A program made the translations under genes and the position numbers. DNA of 64,000 bases from Ornithodoros turicata. Lineage: Eukaryota; Arthropoda; Arachnida; Ixodida; Argasidae. Location of the stretch: positions 55,837,581 to 55,901,580 of the forward strand of contig NC_088203.1 in NCBI RefSeq assembly GCF_037126465.1, given 5' to 3'. The notes under the pieces are model-generated. The model did no database searches, was not told where the DNA came from, and was given only the letters and a program-made list of their open reading frames with translations. This document shows positions 21,647 to 33,819 of this stretch, piece after piece (the first letter of the stretch is position 1; the number at the start of each line of letters is the position of its first letter).

Positions 21647-22865
21647 GCATTTCTTTAAGGCATTTTGGCACGAGTCAGAAGAATGGTTTGTCCATGCACA
21701 TTTTGGGCAAACAGCCTGACCTCGACAGACCTGCGAGCCGTGCCCAAACCGTTGACACTTAAAGCAGCGTCTCGGGTTGGGGACGTACGGTCGCACGGAC
21801 GTACGGACGTATTGGGCTGCTGACATGACCTGCTTTGATGCTTGAAGGCAGCTTATGGAGTTCAAAGGTGAGAACGACATGTGGTGTGGATATTTCTTTT
21901 CCTTCTCTGCGGATGATGATCCTGTTAGCATTGATTACCCCATGGTCCTTTAAGCCCTCCGTCATCCCTGAGTCAGAACATGGTAGCAACTCACTGGCAG
22001 ATATGACCCCTTTCACTGTGTTCAAGCTACGATGTACTGTGACAGAAACTGGGGTTTCTCCAATGGTCTTTAGTGAGGAGAGTGTTGTACTTTGTTGCCT
22101 AGTTTGTACCTCGACCTGTATGTCTCCGGTGTTCAGTTTCCTGGCGTTGTAAGACTTCCTGACTACTTGTTGAGTGTCTTAGCCACAAGAAATGGAGACA
22201 GCCCTGCAAACGACTTTGTTTCATTCTCTGCATCTATGACTAGGAATTTAGGAAACCACGGCTCTTGACCGCTTTCAAAGAGGCTCATTGCATTGTCTTC
22301 GGTGCGGTGCCGCTTTGGGCGCCGATCAGTTTTTTTGGAATTTGATTTATCCATAAAGAGTGAATGTTGAATTCAGTGCAAAGGGTGTGTCGGCCACCAC
22401 CGACCCTAACCAAGGGAACGTGTCTCACACGTTAACACTTGCCTGTGCACTATACTCCAGTGCAGCTTCTGGAGGGTGAAAGACTGCCCAAGGTTGACCC
22501 TTGCCGCCAAAGAAGGTGAAAAGGAAAGTGAGAGGCTGAAGAACTAGAGAAAGAGAAAGCAATGAAAAGAGAGATGGCGACTAGCTGAATAGTCCTGGCC
22601 GGGCCTTCCAGGACCACCCGTCTATGGGAAGAAGAGGCCAAAGTGGTGTATTGCTTTCCCAGAGGGGCCCCGAGGGGTCCAAAACAACCTCTGGTTCAAC
22701 TCAACAACCAGGATCCCCCTTTCCCCAGACACGGGACAGCCACGCACAGCTATACGTGGGGGTCTCCCTCCTGCGGCGACCCAACCGTGAGTGCAGGAGG
22801 GGGCTACTGCGGCTGTTGCAGGGTGATGGGGGCGCCAAGTTCCCGACGCCGGGGCATCGAAACGC

Positions 22866-23041
22866 GGCACGATGCTTTCGTCCTCATCACTATGCAGTTC
22901 ACGGCCGTCGTCTTCCTCTTTTCCGAACGTGGAACTCGTACTCGGAGGAGCAGGTGCTTCCGGTGCATCACTGTTCGCTATTTCATTCACTGGGTGCTCG
23001 TATTCTTTGCGTATCTGTCGATAACGTGTCCACCTCGACAT
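22866..23041 (-). pseudogene. Transposase gene, N-terminal segment
   Basis: ATG at 23041 starts MSRWTRYRQIRKEYEHPVNE, followed by an acidic and Ser/Pro-rich stretch (EEDDGRELHSDEDES) up to VPRFDA, where LINE B inserted. Across LINE B the frame resumes with SESDLSWRESS at 15213. The acidic N-terminus without a recognisable DNA-binding domain is typical of the family members I recall, but the assignment rests on continuity with the downstream segment. Confidence 0.65.
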
Positions 23042-24835
23042 GACGCGAACGGCACCTTTCACGGACGGAGGACACGGTAATCGGAGGGCACGGTTCTGTA
23101 CAACGCACAACTGTGCGTGGGAGGCAGGTTCAGCACATATCGTGCGACAACAGACGTATGTGAGTAAACACAAAATATACAGACTGGAAACAGTACGACA
23201 CTAGGATTGACCACAAAAAGCATCAGCGTTGCGACGACTCTTCTGCAGATGTAAACAAGCCGATCGCCGCGAACAGTAACTACAACAACTTCGGGCCGGA
23301 AGCAGACATGTTTTTCCAGAACTCTCCTGTACACCTGTAGGACATGTACTGTGCGACAAACTGGTGGCGCCGCGATGCGGCCTCCGGAGAAAGTACCTTG
23401 CGTGATAGCCGCCGGGTCGCCAGCTTTGTTTACATGTGAAGTGCGGGCGTCTTTTTTTGCCATACTGGAACTGTTGCATCTCTAACTGTGTCAGCACCTA
23501 AAAGAGCTCTTCATTAGGGACCAGATGTTTCATTTCTCGTGATTTCTATGCTTCCAATACCACCGAGGGCACTAGACGCGCAGCGAATAGCGTTTGTGAC
23601 GCGCGTTCGGCCATTGCATGAGGTGTGCACAACATGAGCGAATATATTCTTTCTTTTGTTCTAGTTTCAATGAAACTGAATGAGGACCTGCAAAATGATC
23701 AATGATCAATCCACTTTCGTGACAGTGAAACGCCGCTGGATACTGTATCACCGTCAAATGCACAGACCAAACGGCAACCTATTTCGAGATAATGATTGAG
23801 GTGTTTCATCGCCAGTGTCCAGAGCTGATATTGCTCCCGGTAATCTGGTTGACGAGTCTCACAGTGAGAACGGAAGTTCTACGTTGTCCAAAAGGTTTAG
23901 TATTTACGCACCGACCATTTCACAGCTGTCGTGCTGCAAGCCTACGGCTATAGCCGAGGTAAAAACTCATAGAATTTCTCCTTTGAGGATCTCTTTAGCG
24001 TTATTGTATCAGAAGATACTGGAAAAACTGCAGTACAAATTCTGACAATAAGTTGTGACCTTACGTGTTTATTTGTATGGATAAAACGGACGCACGATGT
24101 AGATTTCAGTGACGAAGGTATGTGTGTGCAAAGAGCACGAAAGGAATACAAGACTATGTCAACAACATGATATTACAAATGGCTGGAGTCAGAGAAATAC
24201 ACGTATATAGCCTTCGCTAGCAAGCCAGGATTTTGTGAGGCGTCAAATAACCATTCTGTCGGCGTATCACTTACAGGTGTTTTGACCAGACAGACAACAG
24301 TGGCTGTTCTCCTTCCGCACTGTTAGATACATTATAAATACGGTGGTTGCTTCTGTGCAGTTTGTTTCCATTCTCTTCGTTCGCGCCCCAGAAAGGTTCC
24401 ACATTATTTGCACTTCAAAAATTTGCCCTTCCAATGACGACGGTCGCCACGCAAGCTACGGTTCCACTTGAGAATGCATAGAACGGGCGGCGTGGTATCA
24501 TATCGGATACTTCCAAGACCGCCACTGGCGGCGCTGTCGCGACGGAGCAGCGCGCCCCGTTTAGGTGTCGCACGGTCCCTATATCTTTACATTACTTTTT
24601 TTTCGTGTATTCTTATATTTTGCGGTTTTTTAACAAAATGAAAACTGCGCGAATCAAATGTACCGAATCAAGTGCGTGCCTTCACGCGTTTCCGTTTCCT
24701 TCTTGTTTCCGCGCCATTTTTGTCTTTCGTATTTCAGCTTGCGACATTGCGGGATCTTTTCGTTGTTTCTTTTAATTCGCTATCGGGCACGTCTGACAGA
24801 GGTGATGGCTCCGTCGTCGAAAAGGACTAGCGAAA
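23042..24835. other. Intergenic, no recognised gene; possible 5' region of next gene
   Basis: Short unsupported ORFs only. The 24340-24835 part directly precedes the split start codon of the DUF4806-like gene, so it may hold its promoter and 5' UTR; no clear TATA box was picked. Confidence 0.4.
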
Positions 24836-27800
24836 CATGAGGTAAGCTGTCAGAGACGCTATCCTCGTTTTTGTTTTTAGGCGGTGAATTTCGTCCACCG
24901 CCCACCCGGCCCCACCCCATCCGAAACCACGCCGCAATTTGGTGAAAATGCGCACCTACCTTCTAACTAATTTCCTTTGTGGATTTCAGTAAGAAATTCA
25001 CGGTCGTGAAATTCGAGAATGACAATGAAAAAATAGCTAGGAAGCAAGCGAGGTGGTGAATGGTGGTGAGAATGACACCGTCGAATTCGTGCCAACGAAG
25101 TGGATAGTTGCTGGAAGGATGTGTTTGTGGCCAACAAACAAACCAAATTCAAGATATTGGAGATGGTAAAGGAACTGTGCGAGCCGGAGGCCGACTGGGA
25201 GATTTGTCCTTGCGAGTGCATGGCGTCCTTCAGTAAGTGTAGCGAATATTGCCGTGACTTTCAGGCTGTCCCTCAGTTTTTTCTAAGTGTTGTTTTTGTG
25301 AAATAGACAGCTTTTGAACACAAAGAAAAACGCAAGGGACGCGGAATACACGTCGCACCTCGAGTCGGAATCCAGTGTATGAGAGGATACTGGTGCAGGT
25401 ATTATTATAATTAAACTGTCATATCAAATAGCATATTTAATCACTGGTGCTTTACAGAATGTGCTCTTTTTCATAGTTAATGCAAGTCAGCCAACGAAGA
25501 GAATGAGACTACCATCACCACGTAAGCTACACCTTCTTCCAGAACTGAGACTTTCTGAGATTATGTGACGTGCAATATTGTATTGTCTGCACAGCCAGAA
25601 ACATGGAAAGTGCATCTTCTAGCCCTGGTGAGTGCACTGAAGTTCTTTTAAATACATGTTGAATTGTCGATATGTGTACCATTAGGGATTCACATCAAGC
25701 TGCAACCCAAACCTAAATTATTCGTGTGATGATGATACAGCACCAGCCATTATTGGAACAATGTGGTACTTCAAAACACATTTTGCTACCAAGTTTGTGT
25801 GGTGGAAGTATCTTTTTGATATTGTGCACACTCTACTCGTCTGTGCTTCCAGTATCACAACCCTCAAGCAGTGGGAGCAGGCAGGATGCATTATCCCTAG
25901 GACACAGTAAGGCTGATTGTACACCAGTTTATTTTTTGCTCCGAGGCTGACTACTTTAAGTTCTGTGGCACATGAACCTCTGATATGGTACATGATGTCC
26001 TTTGTCAAAGCTTTTGAAAAGTGTAACAGGACAAGTACTTCTGTAGATCATTTTTACTGCTTAACGACCTATGACAAATCACGTAGACATAATGACAGCT
26101 GTTACTGCGATGTTACAAAGGGAATAAGGACAGGCCGTTATCGTATGTCCATTATAGCATTTCTGCAGCAAGGAACGTTCTTGAACACTGCAGTGTGAGC
26201 AATTTGTTGTACTTTACTTCATTTCATGATTGTTTCAGGCTCACGTACCTCTACCTCAGGACGTAGCAACAGCGCAGTTCACACTGAAGCGCTGGATGCT
26301 GAAGGGAATCTTACACGTAAGCTTATTGAAGTTTTTATGGACTTCTATGTTCTCTACGGATGTTCACTTCTATACCGTTTTTGTTCAAGGTCACGTGCTC
26401 ATCAACTGCTCAGCAGGAGCTAGCTCGTGCCCCGGTACTTTCTTCTCTGATACACAGTGACATTTGTGTGTTTCTGCTGCAGTTTTGTAAGTGTTGTGGG
26501 ATTTTTCACTTTGCAAAAACAGCCTGGCTACTTTTTGCAAAATATTACAACCCCAAACTGAGGAAGTAAAATTTGTTAGTTGATTGTGTGCTCAGCCCTT
26601 TTTGGGCTACAGAACAGGAGGCAATCCTTTGTAACATTTAAAAAAAAATCTCTAGTACAGTAAATCACAGTTACGTATGTACTGAGAGTCAGTCGTCACT
26701 TAACCCTTGCTGAACTGAAGTTGAAATTGTGTATACTAGACAGTTTCAGAAAATCCTGACAAGCTTTGTGGGCATCCAACATTCTGGGAACTTACTAATA
26801 GTGGACAAAAAAAACTTTTTTATGCTGTTCATGTTTCTCCCTGTTTATTTTTCATTTCGATAAACAATGCCCCCCTCCCTTGGTGGACAATAGGTAGGAA
26901 AGAAGAAACTGAAACAGTTTGGTGGCTTTTCCTGTCTCATAATAAAATCCCACACTTTGATGGTTTCAAGGGTACTCGACTGTTTCAGAAAATCCTGACA
27001 AGCTTTGCAGGCGTGCAGGATTCCGGGAACTTATTAACAGCGGACAAGAAAAAAAAAAAAGCTTTCTTTTATGCCTTTCAAGTTTCACTTCCCCTGATCT
27101 TGACCCTTGGTGGACATTAGGCAGGCAATGAGAAACCAAAATGGATTATGGCTCTTCCTCTCTCATAATAAGGTCCCGCAGTTCAAAGCACGGTGCATTG
27201 CCTCCTGGGATTTTCTTAAGTCCTTTACTGGGTGCAGGTGAACACGTGCAATGATAATTTGGGGCACCTGGTTACGCAGTAATCAGACAGATGATTTTAT
27301 GTCAACCTAACCTGACCCATATTGCTTTGCAGCTTTCGAAAGAAAGACTCTCAAAATGCTGATTGAACTAGCGGTGCGAGACCTTAGGGCTGCAGTAGCA
27401 AAAGGCAGATGTAATATGGGGACAACAGCACTAAAGGAGACCAGTGGTTTGCTCGGGGATATTCTACCAGAGCCACTTTCCACCTGTGAAGAGTGGGAAG
27501 AATTAGCGAGCAAGCTAGAGGACAGTAGTACAAGGAGGAACCTTGTAAGTGCATCCTTATGAATTGGACGTGAAAAGTGTGATGATTAATACAGTGGGTG
27601 TATGTGACGAACGAAATCAACTTTGTGTGTCATGTAGTGAACTGCAGAGGAGCCCTGTGTGATCCCAACCAGAAAAGACCCCCTGTTTTGCAGGATAGTG
27701 CTAACGATCAATGCTCTTCTGTTTGCTAGGCGGATAGACTAGCAGTCCTGGATGGTGCAAATCTCAATGATGTGGTGCGTGTCATAATGGAAACATGCAC

Positions 27801-29174
27801 CAAGAAATCACTGCAGCAGAAGATAACGGTTGAGGGCCGGAATGGAAAGCGATCCTTCAAGGGCGGACGCCTTTTTGATTGTGTCCTCAGTGAGTACAGT
27901 TTTTGGAAAGTGCTTTTGTTATTATGCAACCTCTCTACCTTGACAGAATTAAAGCACATGCCAGTGGCAGAAACGCTTTCGGGACACTGGCACGAGCACC
28001 TGTAAGCATTTCAGGGTTCCCTAAGCTTTTTGCAATTTGAACTGCTTTGCCAGAGCTGATATGGATGTTACATCATAATAGCTAACTTTACACGTTAAAG
28101 GGATAATGTGCTCCCAGGTGGAGCTAAAATAAGTGTACCCAATAGGTGAAATGGGTGGTCAATAATTTTTCTGCATGTGCTTTCATTCGAAATCTCTAAT
28201 TTAAAAATTATATTTATTTTCTGCCGGCGGCTGGCAGCAAGTCCTCGCCTCTGGGAAGGAGACTGGAAGGGAGGCCCCGATCGGTTTGCTTGACGTTTCG
28301 CGACGCTGCTTCGGGATGAAAGAGTGCCACATATTATCGTGTTCACCGCCACAAGAGGAAGCTAGAATGCCAGATCCTGACCTGACCCATTGTACATTAC
28401 AAAGCAATACGGTGCACAGATCGTGCTGGCGCATACTAAAATACGAATCTAACAGTTGAATGTGCTCCACCGTTTCCAAGAAAAACCTCTGAACTGATGC
28501 TCGGAGAGCAAACTATCCCTTTAAGCAGACAAGTGATAATAAATTATGCTTCCCCACCTTTACCCCAGGAAAACGTAATACAGTAATGCCAAATGGGCAA
28601 ACAGCATGAGGCACATATTTATGTAACTTTATACACAAGCTAAGCTAGCTTCATGATATGGCAAACCTGTTCGTCATACGAGGTATACAGGGTGCTTCAG
28701 ATAAATCCCCGGGCAGAATAATTTGAGAACGGTGTCACCTATTGGGAAACTTCCTCTTTCGTAAGCATTGCTGGAGTATCATCAATTAGCCATGCAGCGT
28801 TAAATTGATGTGTGCACATTAATTAGCTGGAAGTAGAAATCAATTTCCACGCCATGGTTTATTGGCTTTTCTTGTTTCCCTTTTTGTTTTGCATTTTGTT
28901 TTTTCTTTGGCGTATCTGTGCTATACAACCTTGTATACCAATCTGTACATAACCTCACCCACTTGTGATGCTCGTTTTGTGATAGTTCTTCAATGCTGTA
29001 CATATGGCCTAAAAACATTTCTTTCTCCTCTCTTTGAAAGCTGCCGTCCATAAGCGGATGGAGACCCTCAAAGTCCCTGTAAGGGACAGAGAGATCACTG
29101 CCCGTGTGGGAAGATACTTGACCTGCGCAGGTGACAGGGAATGCGGAAGGAAACAAAGAGCTGTTAGGCATTAA
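24836..29174 (+). CDS. DUF4806-like multi-exon gene (5' exons frameshifted)
   Basis: Exon 1 ends ATGAG before GTAAGC (24841); exon 2 begins after TTTCAG (about 24988), so the junction gives MSKKFTVVKFENDNE. Exon 2 (to 25232) then needs two frame changes to read VEFVPTKWIVAG and VKELCEPEADWEICP, and exon 3 (25311-25398) has a stop in the expected frame. From exon 4 (ending 25521) the exons 25595-25627, 25853-25906, 26239-26316, 27333-27544, 27730-27889 and 29041-29174 join in consistent phase without stops. The C-terminal domain (LLGDILPEPLSTCEEWEEL, ADRLAVLDGANLNDVVRV, GRNGKRSFKGGRLFDCVL) matches my knowledge of DUF4806; function is unknown. It may be a gene with assembly indels or a young pseudogene. 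Confidence 0.65.
28099..28520. mobile_element. 422-bp TTAA-flanked MITE in the last intron
   Basis: TTAA at 28095-28098 and 28521-28524 borders imperfect inverted ends AGGGATAATGTGCTC and AGGGATAGTTTGCTC. It has no ORF with support. It shares the A-G-G-start TIR and TTAA target with the elements at 12511, 38016 and 62241. Confidence 0.75.
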
Positions 29175-31323
29175 AGCGGTGTCCAACGTGACCAGAATGT
29201 TTGCTTATTTCCTGGGTAAGTAAGATATTCGTAGATTACTTTTTAGTCTTGCTGGTCATGCCAAGGAAAGTGCTCCACTAATTTATTTATTCATGCATTG
29301 GACAGGCCCTTTTTAATTAACGTGGGGGCTAACAAAGGGTGTCCAAAATGTAAGTGATGTACTGCTGTTCTTACCTTGGGAGCACCTCTGCTAACGCGGT
29401 CCACCTTTGTGAACCGCGTCTTCGATTTTGTCCGAAACGCCACGTGGCAGTGTTGCTTGCAGTTCTGCTTGGAGAAACAGAAAATGGAACGTGTGGTGAC
29501 CGTGACTGAGGTTGAAAAATGAAAAAAAGAGGTAGATCTCCGGAAAACTGTACCCGGTGGATATCCACAGGGATGAATTTTCTCACATTCAAATTAGTGT
29601 TCTAAACATTTTTTGAACGTCTTCAAGACGGCCACAAGCACGTCTTCAAGACTCGGGAAAGCGTCAACTTATCCTGGGGTAGAAGACGTTATGTAGATCA
29701 GATTGGAGACGTCTCCTAGATGAAAATATGGTTGTGGCTAGACCTTTCCTGGACGTTTACAAAACGTTTTGTGCTACTAGGGGTATTGCGAGATACAGTT
29801 GGTGCCAACGACGAATGATCGGTACACGGTTCATAGCTGCTGACATGTTAGTCCTAAGCTTTAGTGCGGTAGTTTAGGGTGCTCCTAGGACCCTTGGCCA
29901 GCGTCCTAAATTGCGCGGAGCGAGCGCCACCACTTTAGTGTTGTAAAAGTTTCGTGCAAGCCACTTACGGCTCCGGCACTAGTAATCAACACCACAGCGC
30001 TGATAAGTTGAGGGTGACAGAAGCATGTATAAGAAAGAGTTGTGTACTGTGCTGCCTTTTAGTTCACAAGTTTTTGGGCAAATTTTTGTCTCATGGTAAA
30101 GGTCGAGCAAACTATGTGGTCTAAATTCATGCACACTTGAGGGGGAAATGTGTCTCTAGTATCAGTACTAGCTATGCAGATTTGATGCACACAGTCGCAG
30201 CCCTGTTCGCTACAGTTTCTTAGGAAGCCACTTTCATGTTTTGGCCTTTGTGAAGTCAGTTTTGTGTTTCAAACCATTGTAATTGTGTTGTAGTTGTGAT
30301 GGACAGGTGGACTTGTCCATAGATGTTTGAATGGCAACTTTTTTCAGGTGGATGCTCTGAGTGATCTTACAAGCATCACCACGCTGCGTGCGTGGTTAGC
30401 GTGCAGATATCTCGTTGCCGTCTTTCATATTTTTGGGAATTATCAATCATGTAGTCCGTTGAGGGTTACTTGAATTTAATAACTGAAGCTTATCATTCTG
30501 AAGTGTGCACAGAGATACATAATATATTAATGAATAATTGAACATGATTTCTCCATAAATTCACAATGAGAAAAATTTCATTGCACTTTGCATGAATTGT
30601 TAGCAGATATGCATTTTTCAAAATGTTCACTGTTCGTAATGGTGCTACCTAGTTACGGTGTGCAATGCACAGAAACTGATTGCTTCTATTTTTTTCAAAA
30701 GTTGCTGTTCACGAGAGGTGCATGGCTCACAAGAAGGCTGAGAGGGGACAGGTACAGAAGGAATTCAAATAAATGTTTATTCACCTAAATCACCTTTCAT
30801 GTCTCAATATCATGGTGTGTAGAAAACACATGCTGCAGACTAAATACAAAATCAAGTTGGTCTAACATCGGCTGGCAAGCGGCATATGATATCTGTACCA
30901 TGTCGGCACACGACATCGGACCAGCATCGGCTACCAGGCGGCATATGATATCGGTACAAAGTTGGCACGTTACATCGGCCCAACTCTGACTCTTGGGAAG
31001 GTGCCTCGTCAGGACACATACCTTCGAGAGGAATACGCTTCGCAGTTATGCATACTAGAAGAAATTTCTATTCTTACTTCAATTGGCTTGATCGCATTAA
31101 TTCCAGGTTGTTCTGTCAAGACCACATTAAATCGTGTTTTTTAGAACACACAAAATTGAAGCAAGTGTAACGTTCCGAGAGAATAGTTATAGATTGAGAC
31201 AGTCATTACACAGTCTCTTTGCTATTCCAGAACAGCTCAAGGATCTTCTCCGATTAAATAATTTTATTTTAAGAAGGTGACACAGCCCACTACTATGGAT
31301 AGCCATTTGAACGCACTTATGAC
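29175..31323. other. No recognised gene; two short word-repeat patches
   Basis: At about 29600-29780 the word GACGTCTTCAAGAC and relatives recur; at about 30860-30970 the words CATCGGCT and GGCATATGATATC recur. Otherwise only short ORFs occur, none with a domain I recognise. Confidence 0.45.
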
Positions 31324-31832
31324 TTGATTATAGAGATAGAAGTACTTGTTACAAAAAGAATAACTATCCCACCAGATCATTACAAAACTCCGAAATTACT
31401 GCTACATACAATCAATTACAGGGCAAAGCTCTGCACTAACAACCCACTTGATGGTGTAACCATTCATCTATCTGAATACCTCTCCAATATGTTGGGTTTT
31501 GCACCAGTTACAACTTTTGCAAACGGTACAAGTGGAAACATGCACCTCAAACTTACACTATTATTCCATCCTTTTATTTTAAAGTTTATTGTGACATTAT
31601 CAAATCATCACAGTTGGGTGCAAAGAAGTTTCCCATATTAAAATTAGTCCCATACTCTGCAAAGGAAGACAATATCATTCATTACGCTTTCCAAAACCTG
31701 CAATATATTAAGCCATTGCATAATGAAATAAATTTCATTTCAATTAAGTTGTGTGACGACTGTGGTCGATCTCTCCACTTCAAAGGTCCAGGCAAAACAG
31801 CTCTAGCTGTACACTCTAGACATGTTTCTTAA
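31324..31832 (+). pseudogene. Polinton/adintovirus-like minor capsid-like protein remnant
   Basis: Two adjoining frames show PPDHYKTPKLLLHTIN and LSEYLSNMLGF, then VYCDIIKSSQLGAKKFPILK and IKLCDDCGRSLHF. That order is familiar from a structural (penton-like) protein of Polinton/Maverick-type elements and adintoviruses. At least one frameshift separates the halves (about 31570-31610). It is an old, decayed copy. Family naming is from memory of the pattern and needs a profile search. Confidence 0.55.
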
Positions 31833-31892
31833 AGAAATCCCATAAATCCACTACGGTCATGGATTTGGCCACCTTACACCATACTCGGGACC

Positions 31893-32030
31893 AATGTTTC
31901 AGAGGGGCAGTGGATTCTTTAAATCATGTGCAAGTTCGCATTACCACTCCTGCGACGAGCACATCCATACGTTACTAAGACTGCAATGAATGCAGCAAAA
32001 AACCTGGCACGAAAACTATCAGATGGACAA
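31893..32030 (+). pseudogene. Small basic virion-like protein remnant (Polinton-like)
   Basis: FQRGSGFF, then, in another frame, FALPLLRRAHPYVTK and ARKLSDGQH follow the capsid-like remnant. Glycine-rich start plus basic LPLLRR-type helix is the pattern of the small pVI/pX-like proteins that sit beside the capsid genes in Polinton-like elements. It is frameshifted and short. Confidence 0.45.
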
Positions 32031-32536
32031 CATTATGTCATTATTTGACAATAACCTTGTACACAACGATCTCAAAGTAATAAAAATGACTGAAGAGGAA
32101 TACCTCGTTTAAAAATTGTTTATTTGATTTATTCAATGTACAAGCTCTTTGACAATAATCCTCTAGATTCACTATCTTGCGAGAGCCGTCTTCTTTTCGC
32201 TGGACGATGTACTGGGAATGTTGAATGTAATAATTCCGGAGGATCGGTCTTCTCAAACTGGCATTGATAAGGTTCGGTAAAATTTGTTCGCAATCACGGT
32301 AGCGTCTTAACGAGTCACATTTCACGGTGACAAACCTTTGTAGTCTCTTCCTTAGTTGTTCGCGTCTTGTTTTGAGCTGATACGGTCAACTTTGCAAGAT
32401 GAGTGTGAAGTCACTCTCAGATCCATTGCAATTCAAGTACGAGTTTAATTTCATCAGGTCCTTGTACATCATCCACTGTATAGTCAAGTGAAATCTCTCA
32501 GCCGAGTTCATACAAAATCCGAGTTGGGATGGCATC

Positions 32537-32590
32537 CGAGATATGGCCTGATGTTATGATCTAGCCAGTCTGATGATTTCGTTGAAATCA
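32537..32590 (+). repeat. 54-bp exact direct repeat, left copy
   Basis: It is identical to 33218-33271, starting CGAGATATGGCCTGATG and ending CGTTGAAATCA. Fifty-four bases is too long for an ordinary target duplication. Confidence 0.9.
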
Positions 32591-33217
32591 GATAAGTTCG
32601 TAGAATTCTTGAAATGGGTCCGCAGAGTCGTAGGAATCATTTGCGGGCCCGACACTACGTCGACACGTTACGAAAGGAGGAGTCCACGGGGACGTGACGT
32701 AGAACACCAACAATATACGTACATTTATTACAGGGAACTTCCAGTTACAACTGCTAGCCTATGTGGCAGCGAGACCATCAGCTATCAACCCCGCTAACAT
32801 GCACGGGTGCCTTCTTAAAGGAAAGGCCACCTCTCTTCTACCAATCAGCACACACGAAACTGACGTCAGTATAAATATACAAAATGTGTGGTGAAAGTGT
32901 AACCCCTCCACACGAGCACTGCATCAGTTCAATTACAGCTGTGCTGCCTAACAAGCGGCGACTTTCGTCGCAGCGTTTCAAAGCGACGGGCCCCGCAGGG
33001 TTAACCTTGGATACCTGTTGTGACTCTGCCGCTAGCACGACTATAACCCTCCCAATGTCCTTGGAGGCACCTACGTTATGTATAGACGGCGGTGACCAAA
33101 AGGGTACCTTAATCCCATAATGTCTCTAGGTGCAGGGTTCCCATGTCGGCGAATAGGGCGCACTTCAGAACAGAGGTCGCCGACACACCAGCAAGAGGTT
33201 GTGCACCTAACAGCATA

Positions 33218-33271
33218 CGAGATATGGCCTGATGTTATGATCTAGCCAGTCTGATGATTTCGTTGAAATCA
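33218..33271 (+). repeat. 54-bp exact direct repeat, right copy
   Basis: Right partner of 32537-32590. The interval of 627 bp between the copies has no recognised gene; it contains a TATAAATA-like word at about 32872. Confidence 0.9.
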
Positions 33272-33589
33272 ATCCCCCGCAGCGACATCGTCTCAGATGG
33301 TCGCCATTTTGTATAAAGAAACTTCTGGGTGGTGTCTTCAATGTTTGGACAATGGGGAAATCGCCTGTCAGAAGGCACTCGTAATCTAAAATAAAAATCT
33401 CCTGAAAGTAATTGGAAAGAGAGAAGAAAAGCTGTAAACTCACAGTGCTCCAGGGAGAGTGAATAGCACTCGTCTGTTTCCATCGTTGATTTGGAAGATA
33501 ATGCGATGGAAAAGATGCCTATTGGTTTTCTTAGTATGTCATTGGTTAACGATTTTCTATGTACAATTTTCGGGCCCGCCCACATTTAC

Positions 33590-33597
33590 TATAAAAT
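33590..33597. promoter_or_regulatory. Possible TATA box between divergent ORFs
   Basis: TATAAAAT lies between the minus ORF starting at 33585 and the plus ORF starting at 33820. Position is suggestive; no other evidence. Confidence 0.25.
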
Positions 33598-33819
33598 AGT
33601 GGCCGATGGGTTGTCTTTCCACCAAGTTCTGTTGCCCTAATTACAGTGCTTGTTTCCTTTGCCAAAAATTTGTTTTGGTATGCTGCTCAAGTTGCCGAGA
33701 TCTTTGAAGAGTAAGTCTGCTTCTTGCTTATTGTTCTTACTTTAATTTACGGAATGTCTATTCTAGTGCTTCGCTCTGGAATATGTGGGTATGATTGCAT
33801 TGATAAGGTAACTTGTCGT

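Larger units (their letters stand above)
19210..22354 (-). pseudogene. LINE B ORF1 (nucleic-acid-binding, three zinc knuckles), interrupted
   Basis: It begins at ATG 22354 (MDKSNSKKTDRRPKRHRTED) and passes through FLVIDAENETKSF and LSPFLVAKTL. A frameshifted middle (22025-21759) follows, then CFKCQRFGHGSQVC and CPKCAWTNHSSDSC, where the nested LINE splits the protein. The third knuckle CANCQSGHAVYSRSC resumes at about 19758, followed by a Ser/Thr/Pro-rich tail with KRENG and GRGKKVKE, and a stop at 19210. ORF1 proteins of this type coat the LINE RNA. Confidence 0.82.
15226..22853 (-). mobile_element. LINE B, full-length, 12-bp target duplication, with nested LINE
   Basis: GCATCGAAACGC occurs at 15214-15225 and 22854-22865 and defines the insertion. 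Between them on the minus strand are a GC-rich 5' UTR (about 22355-22853), ORF1, ORF2, and a 3' end of a hairpin-like block plus (ATC)n. Removing the nested 1.9-kb CR1/L2-like insertion (19761-21646) leaves about 5.7 kb, close to LINE C's 5.4 kb. The host transposase reading frame (FDA/SESD) continues across the duplication, so this was a clean insertion. Confidence 0.9.
32041..33585 (-). pseudogene. Unknown minus-strand gene, probably of the same element, split
   Basis: Two ORF pieces face left: 33585-33235 (with GDFYFRLRVPSDRRFP and ending FNEIIRLARS) and about 32400-32041 (with RREQLRKRLQRFV, RYRDCEQILPNLIN and YYIQHSQYIVQRK). Between them a 627-bp segment (32591-33217) is bracketed by a 54-bp direct repeat that covers the FNEIIRLARS codons, so the insert likely broke one gene. 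I do not recognise the protein; its place between structural and polymerase remnants suggests a viral-type hypothetical protein. Confidence 0.4.

Noticed and set aside
22624..23080. Plus-strand ORFs around the LINE B 5' UTR
   Set aside because: They overlap the GC-rich 5' UTR and the transposase N-terminus on the other strand and cross the target duplication boundary.
28262..28310. Hammerhead-like string on the minus strand (CCGAAGC ... GCGAAACGTC)
   Set aside because: It lies inside a TTAA MITE, lacks a proper CTGANGA core and a plausible stem II, so I do not call it.
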